Assembly (NCBI RefSeq): GCF_000247695.1
Contig: NW_004624805.1
Location: 5,378,397-5,442,396, forward strand
Direction: 5' to 3'
DNA from: Heterocephalus glaber
Lineage: Eukaryota; Chordata; Mammalia; Rodentia; Bathyergidae
Length of the DNA: 64,000 nucleotides
Shown here: positions 1-12,680 of the stretch, one piece after another
Position numbering within the stretch: the first letter of the stretch is position 1
Layout: every line of letters starts with the position of its first letter
The notes under the pieces: generated by a model
Told to the model about the DNA's origin: nothing
The model's input: only the letters and a program-made list of their open reading frames with translations
Database searches by the model: none
Made by a program: the position numbers and the translations under genes

Positions 1-245
1 GCTCGTTGAGTTATATAAATCTAGAAGCAGCATTGCTGGGTCATATGATAATTCTGTGCTTAACTTTTGAGGAACTGCACAGTTTCTATAACAACAGCTT
101 AAATTCACATTCCTAGTAGTAATGCACATGCTTCCAGTTTGTCTACATACATGCCAAAACTTATATTTTCCAATTTTTGATAATATCCATCCTGGTGGGT
201 GGGAATTGATACCTCATTTTGATTTTGGTTTGCATTTCCCTAATA
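1..245 (+). repeat. LINE-1 3'-end fragment
   Basis: The sequence follows the mammalian L1 3' region: a phrase like 'gctgggtcatatg', then 'ttgaggaactgc', then a segment like 'ccatcctggtgggtggga', then 'tttgcatttccctaat'. It is diverged and truncated on both sides, the left side by the window edge. It lies in a CAMK1D intron and has no coding value. The subfamily cannot be set by eye. Confidence 0.8.
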
Positions 246-356
246 TCTGTTTTTGTCTCATCTCAGCTTTGGGAGGAAGATAAACCATATGAAAACACTA
301 GGACATTTCTAAAATAAATCACAATTAGGAAGAATGTAATGAAAATCAAAATTTAG

Positions 357-439
357 GGACAGGGATTTAGCTCAGTGGTTTCACTGCCTGCTGTGCAAGT
401 GCAAGGACCCGAGTTCGATCCCCGGTACCAAGAAAAAAA
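357..439 (+). repeat. ID-type SINE (tRNA-derived) with target-site duplication
   Basis: A tRNA-like head with A-box (TTAGCTCAGTGGTTT) and B-box (GAGTTCGATCC) is followed by CCCCGGTACC and an A-rich tail. A perfect 16-bp direct repeat, GAAAATCAAAATTTAG, sits at 341-356 and 440-455, so this is a fairly young L1-mediated insertion. It is not a tRNA gene, because there is no acceptor stem or anticodon-arm complement. It belongs to the CTGTGCAAGTGCAAGG variant. Confidence 0.93.
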
Positions 440-455
440 GAAAATCAAAATTTAG

Positions 456-1594
456 TATTTTTCTTTTTTGGATTTCTCATTTCTTCTCAGATACCTTATC
501 TCCCCAACCCAGGAAATGGAGTCCTAGGCCTTTGGTTTGTTGCACGTGTTTCAAAATCATTCATTGTGTTTCATTTTGTTTTGCCTGAAGCTATTTTTTA
601 ATTGCAGTTTCTTTCTGCAGTTAAAGTTTCAAATTCTCATTATGTGGTGGTGTGCCATCTAGCTCCTGTGATAGCTGGGAATTGTTTTCCCTCCTCCTTA
701 TCCCCAGGGAAGGGAATTTCTTCTGGCAAGCAGAACCCATCCCTGCACACAAAGAAAAACTGCAGGGGATTGTGAGAAAGTTTCTCCTCCGAGAATGGTG
801 ACCACAACTCCCCATATCAATTTTACCTCATTACCTAGCAAGCAAATGGTCTTTCTACAGCAACATTCACTGGGTGGCTTTGGTAATTGAATGTGGATTT
901 AGATGACAGCTCCTGTAGATTCTTGCCATTATCACAGGAGAATTGTATCCATAGTAATATACTTGGCCTGGAGGGCCCCCATTTATGGAAATAGGTAAAG
1001 GGCAGATTCCGCTGTGTAGTCCTTTCTCTTTCAAAGTGTGTCGGTCACCTCCTGCAGCAGTTTTCATTCTTTTGTGGAGGAAATGGGTTACAGACCCTTT
1101 TGAGAATCTAATGAAAGTCAGGATCCCTGTATCCTGATAAAATCCCTTGCGTGCACACACATCATTTGGCATGCCATTTTAGGGGGTTCCTGCATAAACA
1201 GATATTGGACGTAGGCCCTGTGTTATTCACCCTGGCTCCCTAAATTCTCAACTGCAGTTCTGATCAAAGGTCTTGCCTCGTGCAGCTTGATTGAAGGCTT
1301 TTCTGCAAGGACCAAAGCTGGTGTTAATCGTTTAGAGAAATCTTCCCTAGGACTGGGGAAAATCACCCCTGTTCCGGCCTTCTGGCTAGTTGTTCCTTTA
1401 TGTCTCTCTTTGAGCCTGGAACCATGACTTCAGTGTGCACTAATGTGTGTGGAATCGCTTTGGGTGTGTATAATACAATTATGTCCCTGAAGTCTTAGCC
1501 TTGAGGGAGGGCTTTGGTACAGCCCTAGGAGGTGCATATTCACTGATCATTTCTTCAATTAGTGGGATAAGCAATTTAAAAACTAAGAAACGAT
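456..1594. other. CAMK1D intron, no gene seen
   Basis: Unique-looking intronic sequence without exon-like splice-flanked reading frames, RNA genes or clear repeats. Open frames on the minus strand at 621-815 and 867-1172 have no recognisable protein content. Confidence 0.6.
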
Positions 1595-1800
1595 GGATGT
1601 CTGAGACCTCAGGCTGCTAGAACAAAATCCCATATGGTAGGTGATTTAAACAGCAGACATTTATAGCTCACATTCTGGAGGCTGGGAAGTTCAAGGTGCC
1701 GGCATGTTCAGTGCCTGGTCAAGGCCTCCTTCCTGGCTTGCAGGCGGCCGCCTTCTTGCTGCGTCCTGCTGTGGTAGGCAGAGTGCCCCAGACCACGCTC
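1595..1800 (-). repeat. MLT1-type MaLR LTR fragment
   Basis: Read on the plus strand, the segment has the reverse-complement MLT1 pattern: 'caggctgctagaacaaaat', a block like 'ttataaacaacag', 'cattctggaggctgggaag', then a 'ccttcttgctgcgtcctg' block. This matches the end of an MLT1A-like LTR from memory. It is old and diverged. Confidence 0.72.
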
Positions 1801-4800
1801 TCTGGTATCTCTTCTAAACCAGTCATTAGCACAGAAATGGGGCTGTCGTGATGGGCACTGAGCCATTACCACCCTTTACCTTCAGTGCCTGTGACAGTGC
1901 CTAAAGTGGAGAAAGTTCTCCAGGAAATCTGGTTGTTGGTGGTGTCGATGGTAAATTCGAGGCTGGTGGTCTTTCTGCACATCTGACTGCAGGAGTTCAT
2001 GGGATGAAGCTATGGTTGAGGACGGGCATAGGGAAGACGGGCACCACTAGCTGTCTGTCTCGGCATTTTGATAAGAATAACATAAGCAAAGAGGAGAGAG
2101 AGTACATCCACCCTGCAGAGGGATGCAGGCCTGGGGCAGAGGCGCCATGGGACCTGGAGGGTTGATGGAGGTGTGAAGATTCCTGGGCTGGTGAGGTTGG
2201 CAGGAACCAGTGTTCAGAGGAAGCTCAGGCACTTGCTGCCTCCCCATGAGCCTCCATTCCTGGTCCCCAGCCCTGTCCATGTCTGTACACTACGAGCAAG
2301 GCAGCTGAGCAGCCAAGACCAACAGGCGCCCCCTGGGGAGACAGCTACGCCAGGGGCCTGGCATCAAGCTCCTCCTCCTTCCTCTCCACTAGGATGGAAG
2401 GGAGCTTTGGGAGAGCAGCGCTTATTTTCACTTGATGAGCCTGTCGCACTGAGAGACCAGCAGAAGTGGGCAGGCAGGACCCAGCACCATGCCTTGTCCT
2501 GTCCATGCAGCTGGAACATTCCTCACTTTGCCAGTGCAGACACTGGTTAAATTGACTCTTTTGTCTCCTACACCCATTTCTCTGTTTTCCCTCATTGGAA
2601 GGAGAAATCAGTTTTCCTATCCAAGGTATGAATTAAAACACACACACACTCTCTTCATGGGCCCTCATCCTGCCAGAGAACTTCTTTGGGGGATTAGGAT
2701 TTGCAGAATACATCTTTCAGCTCCTGGGAAAGAGAGAGGACAGAGTGTGTTGAAATCTCACACAGTGGGCTTGGTGCAGGAGACAGCACGAGTTCCGAAG
2801 AATGGATTTCTTCACTCAAGATGCAGAGTGGGGTCTCAGGGACCAAAGTGTTTTTGTGATGACAAGTTCTGCCTTCCTTCTCACAACTTCAAGGAGATCA
2901 GTTAATGAGCATTGCTCTAAATTAAGCTCATGGTTGCAAAAACTGCAGAGAAACACAGTGACTTTTTGGAAATAACGAAACTGAGAAAGATCCTAAGAGG
3001 TTCCCTCTCCCACAGAGAAGCAGGCCAGTCAGAGGCTGGACAGGTTCTGGTGGGCATGGCCTGGCCTCCATCTGGAAGAAACGCTACATAGAATACAGAT
3101 GATAATGATAATATCCCTAGTTTTCCACTCCCTCCTGCATTGTCCACTGTCTAAGTGACATAATGTTGGTTTGCCCATGTACACAGCTTAATTGGCTTTT
3201 GGACCACAGGCTGGCTAATCTGCATGCGGAGCCTGTTTCCTGAGAGAAAGCAGATCCTGGGCTGTTCCCATCCCTTTGAACAATTGACAGCTGGCTCTTT
3301 ATGGAGCACACATGTTCCGGGGAGGGACCACGACACCCAGCATCTGTGGCAGAGCTCAGCACAGACCCTGAGCCCCAGCCCCAAGCCGAGGGGATTGCAG
3401 CGCAGTGCTTCCTGCGTCGTCAGTGTTCCTCCGAGTATGCGCACTTGCCGCTCTGGCAGCGGAGGCAGCAGGCGTCCCCTTCCCCATGGGATCTGCAGTG
3501 TGGGGCCACCCTGAGCCCACAGCCTGGATTTGGGCTTTAGAACTTTAGAAACTAAATTAAATCTGTTTATTCATCTTGCCCCCTTTGATGATCCCTGTGA
3601 AAGGATTCATACTAACCAGACTCAAAGGAGACTAAAAAACCCCAGCATGTCCATTTACTAAATCACACTGAGATTCATGCCCACGAGGAGATTGGATACA
3701 GTATGTGTGCCAGTGAACAGCACATCTGTCCCTCTAGGGAGTGCTCCGGGGTACCGACTCAAACCAGAAGCTGACTTTGTAGAGGGCGCTGGAGTTGGGG
3801 GTCTCAGATGTGCTCATAAAGCTGGCGTTGGTCTCTGGGTTGCTCTTTGCAACCCAAGGAAGTTTCTGTCCAGCAGCACAGCCCTTCCTCTTTCTGCTAG
3901 AGTGATTGTGGCTGCTCGCTTCTCCCCACACCTGCCCTGTGCAGCTTCAAAGCCTGACCGCCAGCCGCTGGATGCTCTCTCTGTCTAGTTCAGCATTCAT
4001 GGACACAAGGCCTGCCTGGCCCTGTTCCAGCTTCATTTCTCCCTGCTTCGGGGAAGGGACTTGGTTAATTGTGTGTGCCATTCCCTTGCAGTGTTCTGGT
4101 TTCAGAGTGGGTACTGGTTCTGCACAGCATCGAAGGGCACCTCTGACGACAGTGAAATTGAGGGACAGGAATTCAGCATTTTACCAGGTGGCGGGAGCGG
4201 CCCCCTGTTGTGTCCACTGATACCCGCGGCACTGGATGCAGAGACCCTGGGTGGAGAAGGCTCTGCGGAGAGGGAGGCAGGAAGGCAGTGGCTCACGTAT
4301 GTCACTTTAGCACCCTAAATCGTGCGGCATCAGGCCAGATGGGAGAACATTTTATTCCCTCTGCTCTTGTGATTTTCATCTCAGCATCAGCCCCTGGAAA
4401 CTATTTCTGTGGCAGCTAAATGCTTTGGGATATTTAACCTGAGAATGGAGGGCAGGGACTGACAGGCGCTCACTTAAGTAACATTCACTGAGCCTAGTAT
4501 GTGTCAGATGCGGAGATGGATTCCTTGCAGGCCTGCCTCAGAGCTGGCTGTCACGGTGGGGGCAGAGCTGTGAACTGCCGGAGCCCTGAGGAAGCTGCAG
4601 AGGCAGCTGACAGCCCCCGGGTTTGGAAGGACAGGCGAGACTCTGCCAGGAGGAGGCGGGCCAGGCAAGGAGACAGCTCTGTCCTTTCACGGTTCCTGCA
4701 AGGCCATCCCGCAGGTTGATGGTTCCCAGTTATCTAAGGGTAGGATTCCTTCCTGTATGTGGGAAAGGATGGGCCACTCACTTTGGAACTGCTGCAAAAT

Positions 4801-4964
4801 ATAGTGGGAAGGAGTTGCTCCAGCTTCAAACTATTGATGGCAAAAACTTGAGGATGGGAAAAATATAATCTTGGAATTATCAGGCTTTTTAAATTCCTTG
4901 AGCCCCATACTGAGAACAGAAGAATGAAGAGATCTTTATTGTGCTTTTAAATATTTACTATCAG
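1801..4964. other. CAMK1D intron, mostly unique sequence
   Basis: No exon of CAMK1D or any other recognisable protein was found. Several open frames of 70-140 codons occur (for example 2173-2550 and 2489-2905, plus strand), but their translations show no known domain and the region is GC-rich, so they are probably chance. A short L2-like motif ('cattcactgagcctagtatgtgtcag') occurs near 4482. A short CA run lies near 2640. Confidence 0.55.
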
Positions 4965-5145
4965 GCCAGGCTGAGTGGCTCCTGCCTGTAATGGGAGACT
5001 GAGTCAGGAAAACCACAAGTTCAAGTGCCCCCTGCACAACGTAACAAGGCCCTGTCTCAGAATAAAAAATAAAAAGGGCTGGAGGTACAGCTCAGTGGTA
5101 GAGGGCCCCTGGGTTCCATCCCCAATCCTGAACAAAAGTTACTAT
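4965..5145 (+). repeat. B1-ID dimeric SINE
   Basis: A 7SL-derived B1 half (ggccaggctgagtggctcctgcctgtaat, then the 'aaggccctgtctcag' end and an A-rich linker) is followed by an ID half, 'gggctggaggtacagctcagtggtagag', then 'gggttccatccccaat'. This B1+ID dimer architecture is typical of non-murid rodents. Both halves are diverged, so this copy is older than the monomeric ID copies. Confidence 0.9.
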
Positions 5146-8100
5146 CAGGAATAGCCAGAGAAAAGAACAAAATGCAAGTGCTGCACTGAGCAGGGTTGTG
5201 ATGAAGTGGAACAGGAGTGGTGGGGGAGCAGAGAGGCTCTACCTGAGCGACAGTACTGAGGAAAACCCTGGTGAGGCTGAGAGGAAGCCCTGGCATGGCC
5301 CAGTGGCGCGGCACCCTGTGCACCCTGCCAGGCTTCTCACCGTCCTGCCTGCTTTCCACCTTGCTCAGTGATCAGTCTCCAGAGCTCGTGGTGAGAGTGA
5401 GCACCTTTGCCAGAGGCCAGGGGGACACGCACAGGAAGCCATGGCCCTGGGATGTGCGGCCCAGGCCTGTCCCAAGTGAACCAGTGCCCTGTACCAGTGC
5501 CTGACTGCCTACCTGTCAGGGCTAGAAGGAAGGAAGAGAGGATGGGAGGAGGAAGAGAGAAAGAGAGAAGGAAGCCGGGGAGGGAGAAAGCACCTAGTCA
5601 CAGAGAGGGCGAAGTCTAGATGCAAAATCTAATTTGCAAAGCTCAGGGCTGCAGCATAATGGGGGGCAGTTGATGTTAATCACCTCCAGATTGGATGTCT
5701 GCATCCCCCTGGTGCTTTGCTTTGAAATTCATGCATTTTGAGAGCTGGTTTCACTGCTGAGAGTTGCACTTCGAGTTTTCTAACTCTTCATTACTGGCAG
5801 TGAGAAGCTCTCTTCACTCTTCCCCTTGATCACATTATCACCTGTTTTGGAGTCAGTGGGCGCTGAGCCGTGTTTGGCCCTGAAGTAGGAGGCCCAGGGC
5901 CTCTTTGCTGCTGCCCTAGGCTTCCCCAAGGCGGTGTCCGTTCGTTCGGCTGAGTCCACATGGATCAGGCTGTTCTGCTCTGCTTGAGGAAGCCAGTTGT
6001 TCCCCTCCCTCCCTTCCCCTCCTTCCCAGGCCACTCCACCATCAGTTCTAGTTGAGTACCAGCTTGAAGGAATGTGTTTCTTCCTTTCCCTCTAGTAGTC
6101 CCTCTCTTTTCTCCCGCCAACTTTTCCCTAGTCTGCTTATCCGTTCTCAGCTTTCAGGGCATTGCCCAAACCTCAGGAAGGGATGGGGCCATTTACCCGT
6201 TGGGTTTCCATCAACAGCACATTGCTGGAGTCACCCTGTCTGTGGTGTAGTAGGTGAGCCAGTCCTGTATCCTCCAGCCTGCTCGCTCCTAAGTTTGCAA
6301 GCAGAAAGCTCTGGGGATGCACATAGTCAGACAGATAGTTACTGAAGTCCGTGGAGTGCAGTTATATAATGATTCTGATCCCATTGGTCTAGTCTGTAAA
6401 GTCAGATAATCTGCTAAAATCTGTTCTCACTAAGTGGGCCCTGTGCCTAACTACAAATGATTTATCAGCTTTGCTTTATTTTTATTATTTTTAAGGCTTT
6501 CATAGTATCCAGGGTAACATGAATAAACTTAGATCCCTTAATACAGGTCCCAGACATTCGTTCAATAAACACTTGTTGAGTTCTTGCCAGGTGCTAGGTC
6601 AGAGAGCAGCCAGTGGCCACCCAGTGCCCTCAGTGTACCAGACCGACTGCAGCATCCACTGGGAGGCTGCCCAGGTCTGGCTGATGGCACTAGTACTTTC
6701 AGAAACCCCCTGGGCCGGGGTAGCTTATGTCATATGATATACAGGGCTGGGGGCGGGGGTTCAGCCCCTTTTGGCACCCTGGACTAATGTGTTCTTCCCT
6801 TACCGACCTGCCTTTGAGCAGGTGTTCTCAGAAGACTCAAGCCATTCTTACCGTTGAGGGTCCTTGGCTGAATGCTTGGAAATACTGGCACACAAGATCA
6901 AAGTTTAAAGCACACTCATAACACAGAGCATAAAATCATAAGGCTTCTCTCCCCTCCCTCCTAGAGTGGTGAAAACCGTAGATCAGGATGCATGGTTGTT
7001 CCTGAGTAGGTGTGCGGAGACGTTACATGACATTTAAAAATGCATTGCTTCATTTTCACTGTTAGAGCGCAGGACATCGGGCCGAAAGCAGAACTGGACT
7101 GGGCCCCGAGAATAGCACACATCTTCCCTAGGAAAATCGCTCCTCTTGCCTCAGAGCCTTTTGCAGCCCAGTGAGACCAAAACAGAGAAAGCTAGGTTGC
7201 CATTCAGTTGTCAGTGTGGACTGTCACAGTCAGATATTTTAGGTAAAATATTTGAAATAAGTTTCAACACTTCGGAAGCACATTTCCCAGATACTTGGAA
7301 AATTTGCTGTGATATGTGTAACTTACTTCCCAGTTCCCCTGGTCCATCGGGCATGCCTAGTCTTCTCCCCTTCCACAAGGTCTTGTCCTCCATTATGTCC
7401 CCAGGCAGCTCAGTACTGGAGCCTAGCACTGAAGGAGAGCAAGTCACCATGATCACAATGGAATTTGGCTCGATAGAGATGCAGGGTAATTTTCTCCAGT
7501 CGCTGTATCCCAGACGGGACCGGAACGGTGCTAGCCATTTTCCTCCGATCTGTCTCCTGGGAAGGCACGCTGGTTAGAACATTAGGCATTGGTTTTCATA
7601 ACTGCAGAGCTGTTTGTTATTTCTGTGGCAGGTGGCCAGCTCTGATTCCGAATGTATAATACTCAAGAGTCATGATGCTGACTCTCTCCCGGCAGGTTTA
7701 GAAAGAGGACACTGTGGCGTGTCCCCATCTTTGCAGTGACATATCAGGCTGGGTATCTGGAGGCTAATATGACCTGACTCGGGATTGCACAGACAGACTT
7801 ACAAGCTCCAGCCTGCCCTTTAGGAAGGACCAAGTTGTCCAGCCTCTCATGCCCTGATTTCCTCTTCTAGAAATGGAAGGCTTTTCAAAGCTCATCTCCT
7901 AAGCATGCCTTAAAATGAGCACCACCTTCAAGTCACATGGCTCAGCGCCTGGTGCACAGAAATGCCTCTGGGTGGTGGCTCTTGTTACTGGCTTCTCTGA
8001 GACACACTCACTGTAATCAGTCTCCTCGCTGTAGAAAGGTACATGTTCTCCTGGTCCTGTTTAAATGAGAACTCACCAGGGCAAGACCCAGGTCTGTCTT

Positions 8101-8855
8101 GTGCACTGCCCTGTGAAGCATCTCACGTACCACCTGTGCTCCGTAAGTAGCTTAGGACTGGACTGAGGTGGCCTTTGTTCTTCCCGACCAGAGCCCTACA
8201 CAGATGCCAGCACTGCCTTTGTGACTGCAACTAGCTCTTTATCTCTTCCCCGGAGTCCTGAGTGGGGGTTGGACCAAGTGATGACCTCTTGCTCCCTCAG
8301 TAAAGTTCCATGACTGAGAATCCCTTCCCAGGCAGAGTCCTTCTTCAAACGTACCTGCAGCTCTGCTTTGTGGTCTCATCGCAGGAGCAAGCTGCCCCTC
8401 TGCAATGTCATCAGATAGGGCAGGGGTGGAAGGAGTGAGGGCCTGGAAAGCGGCAGCTCAGGGAAAGTCTGCTGTGTTCATTCCCATCTGCTTTGGGGAC
8501 GGCATGATAGGAGGCTTTCCTGCAAAAATAACTGAAAAAGTCATTGCACTTGGGAAAGTTGGTTGAAGCTTTCTTTTCCAGAGTAAACGTCCATCTTGGA
8601 GAATTCATTTCTACGTTTATCCCTTTTGTGTGTGTGTGGAGCTGGGTGTCAAGGCCAGGGCCTCCTCACGAGTGCTAGGCAAGCACTGACCACAACCGAA
8701 TCACAGTGCACCCTGCTTCTTACATCAGCCTGTGTGCTGTTGCGTACGTGCACACATACAAACACAGATGATAAATGTTTCGTGTAAAGCGTCTCCTGTC
8801 CATCAAAGGTCAGTTAACCAATATCCATCCAGTCATGTTGAGTGCTGATGAAAGT
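5146..8855. other. CAMK1D intron, low repeat content
   Basis: No coding exon was recognised. A purine-rich GA stretch runs from about 5525 to 5600. An L2-like 3' phrase ('gttcaataaacacttgttgag', then 'ccaggtgctagg') lies at about 6560-6610. The plus-strand open frame at 7146-7577 (143 codons) has no recognisable domain or splice context. I see no RNA gene. Confidence 0.5.
6555..6615 (+). repeat. L2-like LINE remnant
   Basis: The motif 'attcgttcaataaacacttg' and the following 'ttgccaggtgctagg' resemble the widespread L2 3' end ('caaatatttattgagcacc' type). It is short and old. Confidence 0.5.
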
Positions 8856-8859
8856 CCAA

Positions 8860-9215
8860 TAGAAATATGGTAAGTCCTGACCTGTGAATGAGTTCTGTTC
8901 TGGGAGAGTGTTTGTAAGTCAGGTAAAGCACGTCTTATACACCTCGGACACAGATATGCAGTGTATACTGCTTTGCGCTTCCCAGAAGTCCCCTCCACAT
9001 CACTGCTGCTTTTCCTCCTGCTTCCGACATCCTAGCTCTGACTGGGCGCTATACTGCACGGTGAACACACGGCAGCACCACTGGGACAGTGTCCGGCACA
9101 CACGAGAGCCACTTGTGGGATTTGTTCGCATCTACAAATGTTCATAATGTGAGGTCCATTTGTATCTGTGGAAGTTCACAACTCGAATGTTCATTAGTCA
9201 TGGACATACTGCATT
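8860..9215. repeat. Possible old DNA-transposon remnant
   Basis: The segment begins with 'gtaagtcctgacctgtgaatgag', continues with 'tgtttgtaagtcaggtaaag', and ends with 'catttgtatctgtgg', 'aagttcacaactcgaatgttc' and 'attagtcatggac'. Repeated 'gtaagtc/aactcg' phrases of this kind are common in degenerate Tigger/mariner-like elements. Termini are not clear, so the class is a guess. Confidence 0.3.
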
Positions 9216-9287
9216 CGGCATAGTCTCTGTCCTTTATAAACTCAAAATCAAAGTAGGAAGATAAACATTACAACCCCAGTAATAAGT

Positions 9288-9500
9288 CACAATTGCTAGG
9301 CATGATGATGCACCCCAGTAATCCTAGCTCCTCGAGGCTGAGACAGGCAGATCTCTAATTTGAGGCCAACCTGGACAACTTTGGCAAGACCCTGTCTTGA
9401 AAATAAAATTTAAAAGAAAGGTTGGTAGTGTAGCTCAGTGGTAGACCACTTACCTAGCATATGTGAGGGCCTGGGTTTGATCCCCAGTATCACAATCAGT
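9288..9500 (+). repeat. B1-ID dimeric SINE
   Basis: The B1 half ('ggcatgatgatgcaccccagtaat', 'gaggctgagacaggcaga', 'caagaccctgtcttgaaaat') is joined to an ID half ('tagtgtagctcagtggtaga', 'gcctgggtttgatccccag'). The copy is near full length and moderately diverged. Confidence 0.92.
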
Positions 9501-9644
9501 CAGTCAGACAGCCAAGTAAGGCACAGTCAGTTTCCTGAGAAGACCAAAGAAAGAGCACTTAAACCAGACCGCAAGAATGCGGTGTTTGGGAGAGAGAGGC
9601 TGCCAGGGCGGGGTGGCTTCCCTGAGAGATGGACACTGCACACT

Positions 9645-9740
9645 CAGCCATCCCACAAGCCTTTGCTGAGCACCTGCTTCGTGCTGGGCTGGCTGCTGGG
9701 GTTGCAAAAATGAAAGAGACAGGGTGGCCACCGCAGGGCG
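9645..9740 (+). repeat. L2-like LINE remnant
   Basis: 'gctgagcacctgcttcgtgc' followed by 'tgctggggttgcaaaaatga' and 'agagacagggtggcc' parallels the mammalian L2-type consensus 'ttgagcacctactatgtgcc'. The copy is old. Confidence 0.5.
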
Positions 9741-11864
9741 CTCAGAGTAACAGCGCAGAAGAGCAAAACCCGCCTGCGAGCCCAACAGCGGCGTCCTGTC
9801 CGGGAGGCTGGCCCAGCACAGAGGAGGGTGAGGGACTGCTGCCCGGGCCCCTGCTGAGGTCACCAGCGGGCCACACGCACAGCTTCGAGGGTGAGCAGCC
9901 CAGGCCCAGGGGCCGGGAGCGTAGCATCCCGAGCACGGAGCCAGATGCGGAAAGGACCCTTCTAGGCCGAGGCTGGAACGGTGGGGTCCCCACCACCTCC
10001 ACATTAGCCCTTCCCACCTGTTTTTTGCATTCCCTGTTTATTTTGGAGTCTGGTGCTGAGCTTCTCTGTCCCCTGCTCCCGGCTATCACAGAAGCATGGG
10101 AGAAGAGGGGCCGTGACTGCCCCTTCCTCTCCAGGGCGTGGTTGGTGCCGCCAGCCTTTGGTGCCAGCTGAGGCCTCACTGCCTGGCAGTTTGCAGCCTC
10201 TGCCCCCCAGGCCCTGGGCTGGGGAGGGCTGGAGAGCACCCCCCCACCCCGCTCCCGTGCTCCCTTCTGGGTCAGGAAGGGGAAGGGTGGGCAGCTACAG
10301 GAGCAGCAAAATTGAGACTCCGTCCCCTGAAGAGGGTCATTTGTGTTCGCACAGGGACTCACTGCCACAAGGTACACAAAGGGCACTGGCCGTCTTTCTT
10401 ACGCAGCCTTCCGGGCTGTGGTGGGAGGATGCAGGCATCTCGAGCCACCGGAAGATTCACAGGGACTCAGGAAGAGCCACTGAGGCGCTGGCGGGCCACG
10501 CCTCCTCCCAGAGCCCTCCTGGTTTCCCGCTCGCTCCCACTCTGCTCCCTGCAGTGCCCCAGGAGACAGCTGAAGGAGACAGACGAAGGGTCAGTGGCCG
10601 GCGGAGATCCCTCCTTCTGAAGCTCTAGTAGCCCAGGAAAGACTGCGAGGTGCTAAGGCTGCTCCTGCCCCTGGAAGTGGCGTCCCTGGTTCCACCTCGG
10701 CCCTTAACTCAGTCGCCATCCAGTGGGTACCGGGCATTTCCTGCTGTGTGGGCAGCTGGGTCACCATTGCGCTGGGGCTTGCTGGCCCATCAAGGAGGTG
10801 GGCGGAGCAGTTGTTCTTACCAGCCAGCCATCTGTGCTGACCACCCAGGGAATCTGCATTCCGGAGCCCCCGACTCCGACAAGTCGGAACTTGTGGGGAC
10901 CATGGCCCAGTGGTTAGAACAGCGCCTATCTATGGTCACTCAGGGTTGCATTTGTTTTAAGTCACTGCTTGCCCAAAAGACACATCTGTGGGCCACATTA
11001 GATCTGGGAGGGCCTGCCTCAGCCCCGGCTGTGTCTGCAGGGGCCCCCGAGGGGGCTCATCTGCTCTCCCAGCTTTAGTGCAAACGTTGCTGGAGCCAGC
11101 TCAGCTGCAGACAGCCTGCATCCCTCACACGCGCCTGGCCCAGCGCTCCGCAGCCTGCGTGGGATGGCTGCCTCCTCCTCCCTGGGAGGTTGGCAGGTCT
11201 CATTGCAAAGAGCAGATTCCCTCTGCTCACCACAGGAGATGGGATTTGCTGCAGGGTTTGAGTGGAACGAGCCAGAGCCTCACACCTGGGCCCAGCTCGG
11301 TCCTTCCTGCCATGTGCCCTCCCCTCTTCCAGCCCTCACCCTGCCTTCCGTCCAAACCTGGTCATCACAGTGCTGCTGACCGTCGACGCCAGGCTGCCTC
11401 CTGTCACCCTGTGACAGGTCTGCCCTCTCCTCCCAAGAACCAGAGCCCCTTCCCCGAGTCGGGCAGCTTCTGTGGGGACCGTCGGGCGCTATGTCTGACA
11501 CACAGAAGTGCAAGGTCCAGTCCGCATCCTGTTTCTTCCTCACCATGGCTGTGGCTCTCCTCACCTGCCCTTCGCGCACGTGTGGGCTGCTTCCCTCCCT
11601 GAGCTGCCCTGCTGCCACCCACTGGGCCCGTCCACCTCTCTGACCTGCAGTCCAGATGCTCACTTGTCTTCACCTCAAGTCTGCCCTCCTGACAAAGTAG
11701 CTACCCCATCGGGGCTTCATCTGCACCGCCCGAAGCTGTCCTGTGCCCCGCAGGACTGACCACACACCTTGGTGTGGGGAGCACAGTCCTCGACAGCCTC
11801 ACCCCGTCCACGTCTTCAGCTCCCTTTTCTTGCCAGTGTTGGGGAGTGAGCTAAATCTTAAGCC
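9741..11864. other. GC-rich CAMK1D intron, no exon recognised
   Basis: GC-rich intronic DNA. Long open frames occur on both strands (minus 9742-10386, plus 10053-10628, plus 10988-11602). They overlap one another on opposite strands, are rich in Pro/Ser/Gly/Arg, and show no domain, which is the usual signature of GC-rich chance frames. I could not find a CAMK1D exon here. Confidence 0.55.
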
Positions 11865-11867
11865 TTT

Positions 11868-11972
11868 TTTACTTTTTATTTTGAGTAAAATAAGTCACTG
11901 TGTTGGCAAGGCTGATCTCAAACTTGTGACCCTCCCGCCTCAGCCTCCTGAGTAGCTGGCTAGCTGCCCAGT
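11868..11972 (-). repeat. B1 SINE fragment
   Basis: In plus orientation this reads 'tttttattttgagtaaaata', 'cactgtgttggcaaggctga', 'cctcagcctcctgagtagct', the reverse complement of a 7SL-derived B1. Only part is present. Confidence 0.75.
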
Positions 11973-12279
11973 GGCACACGCCCAGCTCTCATGCTTACAT
12001 TGGCTGTAGCAGCACCAAATACCCCTTTGGCTCTTGATTAAACTGCTCCTCTGTGCCTCTGTGCCCTTCTCACTGCTTAGCACTCCTGCCTGTAGCTCCC
12101 TCCATTTCTCCGTAAAGCTCTGGCACCTCTGAGATGGCCTAGGTGGCCAGTACATTACTGTGGTCTGGCTCCGTCTCTCTCTCTGCTGCCCTGAGCTTGG
12201 GAGGCAGAGAGAGCTTCTGTCATTCGGTCTCCAGTTGCAAAGCCAGTACCTGGTCTATGGAAGGAGCAAAAGCAATGTC

Positions 12280-12680
12280 CGATGAATAAAGCCTCCGTAT
12301 GCTATACCAAGGCACTCTACTGGTCCACTCTGCCACCACAGACTTCGAAACTTATAAATACTGACGCTTGTTTGACTCATGATTCTGGATGCTGGGAGGT
12401 CCGAGGGTGGTGCGGGCGTCTGGGGAGGTCCTGCTGCCTCATCATCCCATGGCAGAAGGAGAGAGGGCAAGAGAGAGGAGCACAGGGCAGAGAGGGACGG
12501 GGAGCAGAGCTTGCCCTAGCACTCACAGCAGGAGCCCACGCCCGAAATGCCAGTAGTGCTCAATTCATGCCATCCTGATGTGGTCACTTCTTAGAGGTCT
12601 TACCTCTTAGTATTGCCCCAATGGAAATTAAATTCCAACATGAGTTTTGAAGAAAGCATTTGGGCCATCGCATAGATTAA
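12280..12680 (-). repeat. MaLR-type LTR, degenerate
   Basis: The order is 'gctataccaaggcactctac', 'aaacttataaatactgacgc', 'tcatgattctggatgctggg', a purine-rich part with 'catggcagaaggagagaggg', 'ccatcctgatgtggtcactt', and 'aaattccaacatgagttttg'. This follows the reverse complement of MST/MLT1 LTRs. It is old, with unclear ends. Confidence 0.65.

Noticed and set aside
357..439. Possible tRNA gene
   Set aside because: A and B boxes are present, but there is a poly(A) tail, a target duplication and no cloverleaf acceptor stem: it is an ID SINE, like the other copies.
9742..10386. 214-codon open frame on the minus strand
   Set aside because: GC-rich region with antisense-overlapping frames, Pro/Ser/Gly-rich content, no domain and no splice or promoter evidence.
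10053..11602. Several plus-strand frames of 140-204 codons
   Set aside because: Overlap each other in different frames and lack domains or exon-like splice sites in CAMK1D phase.
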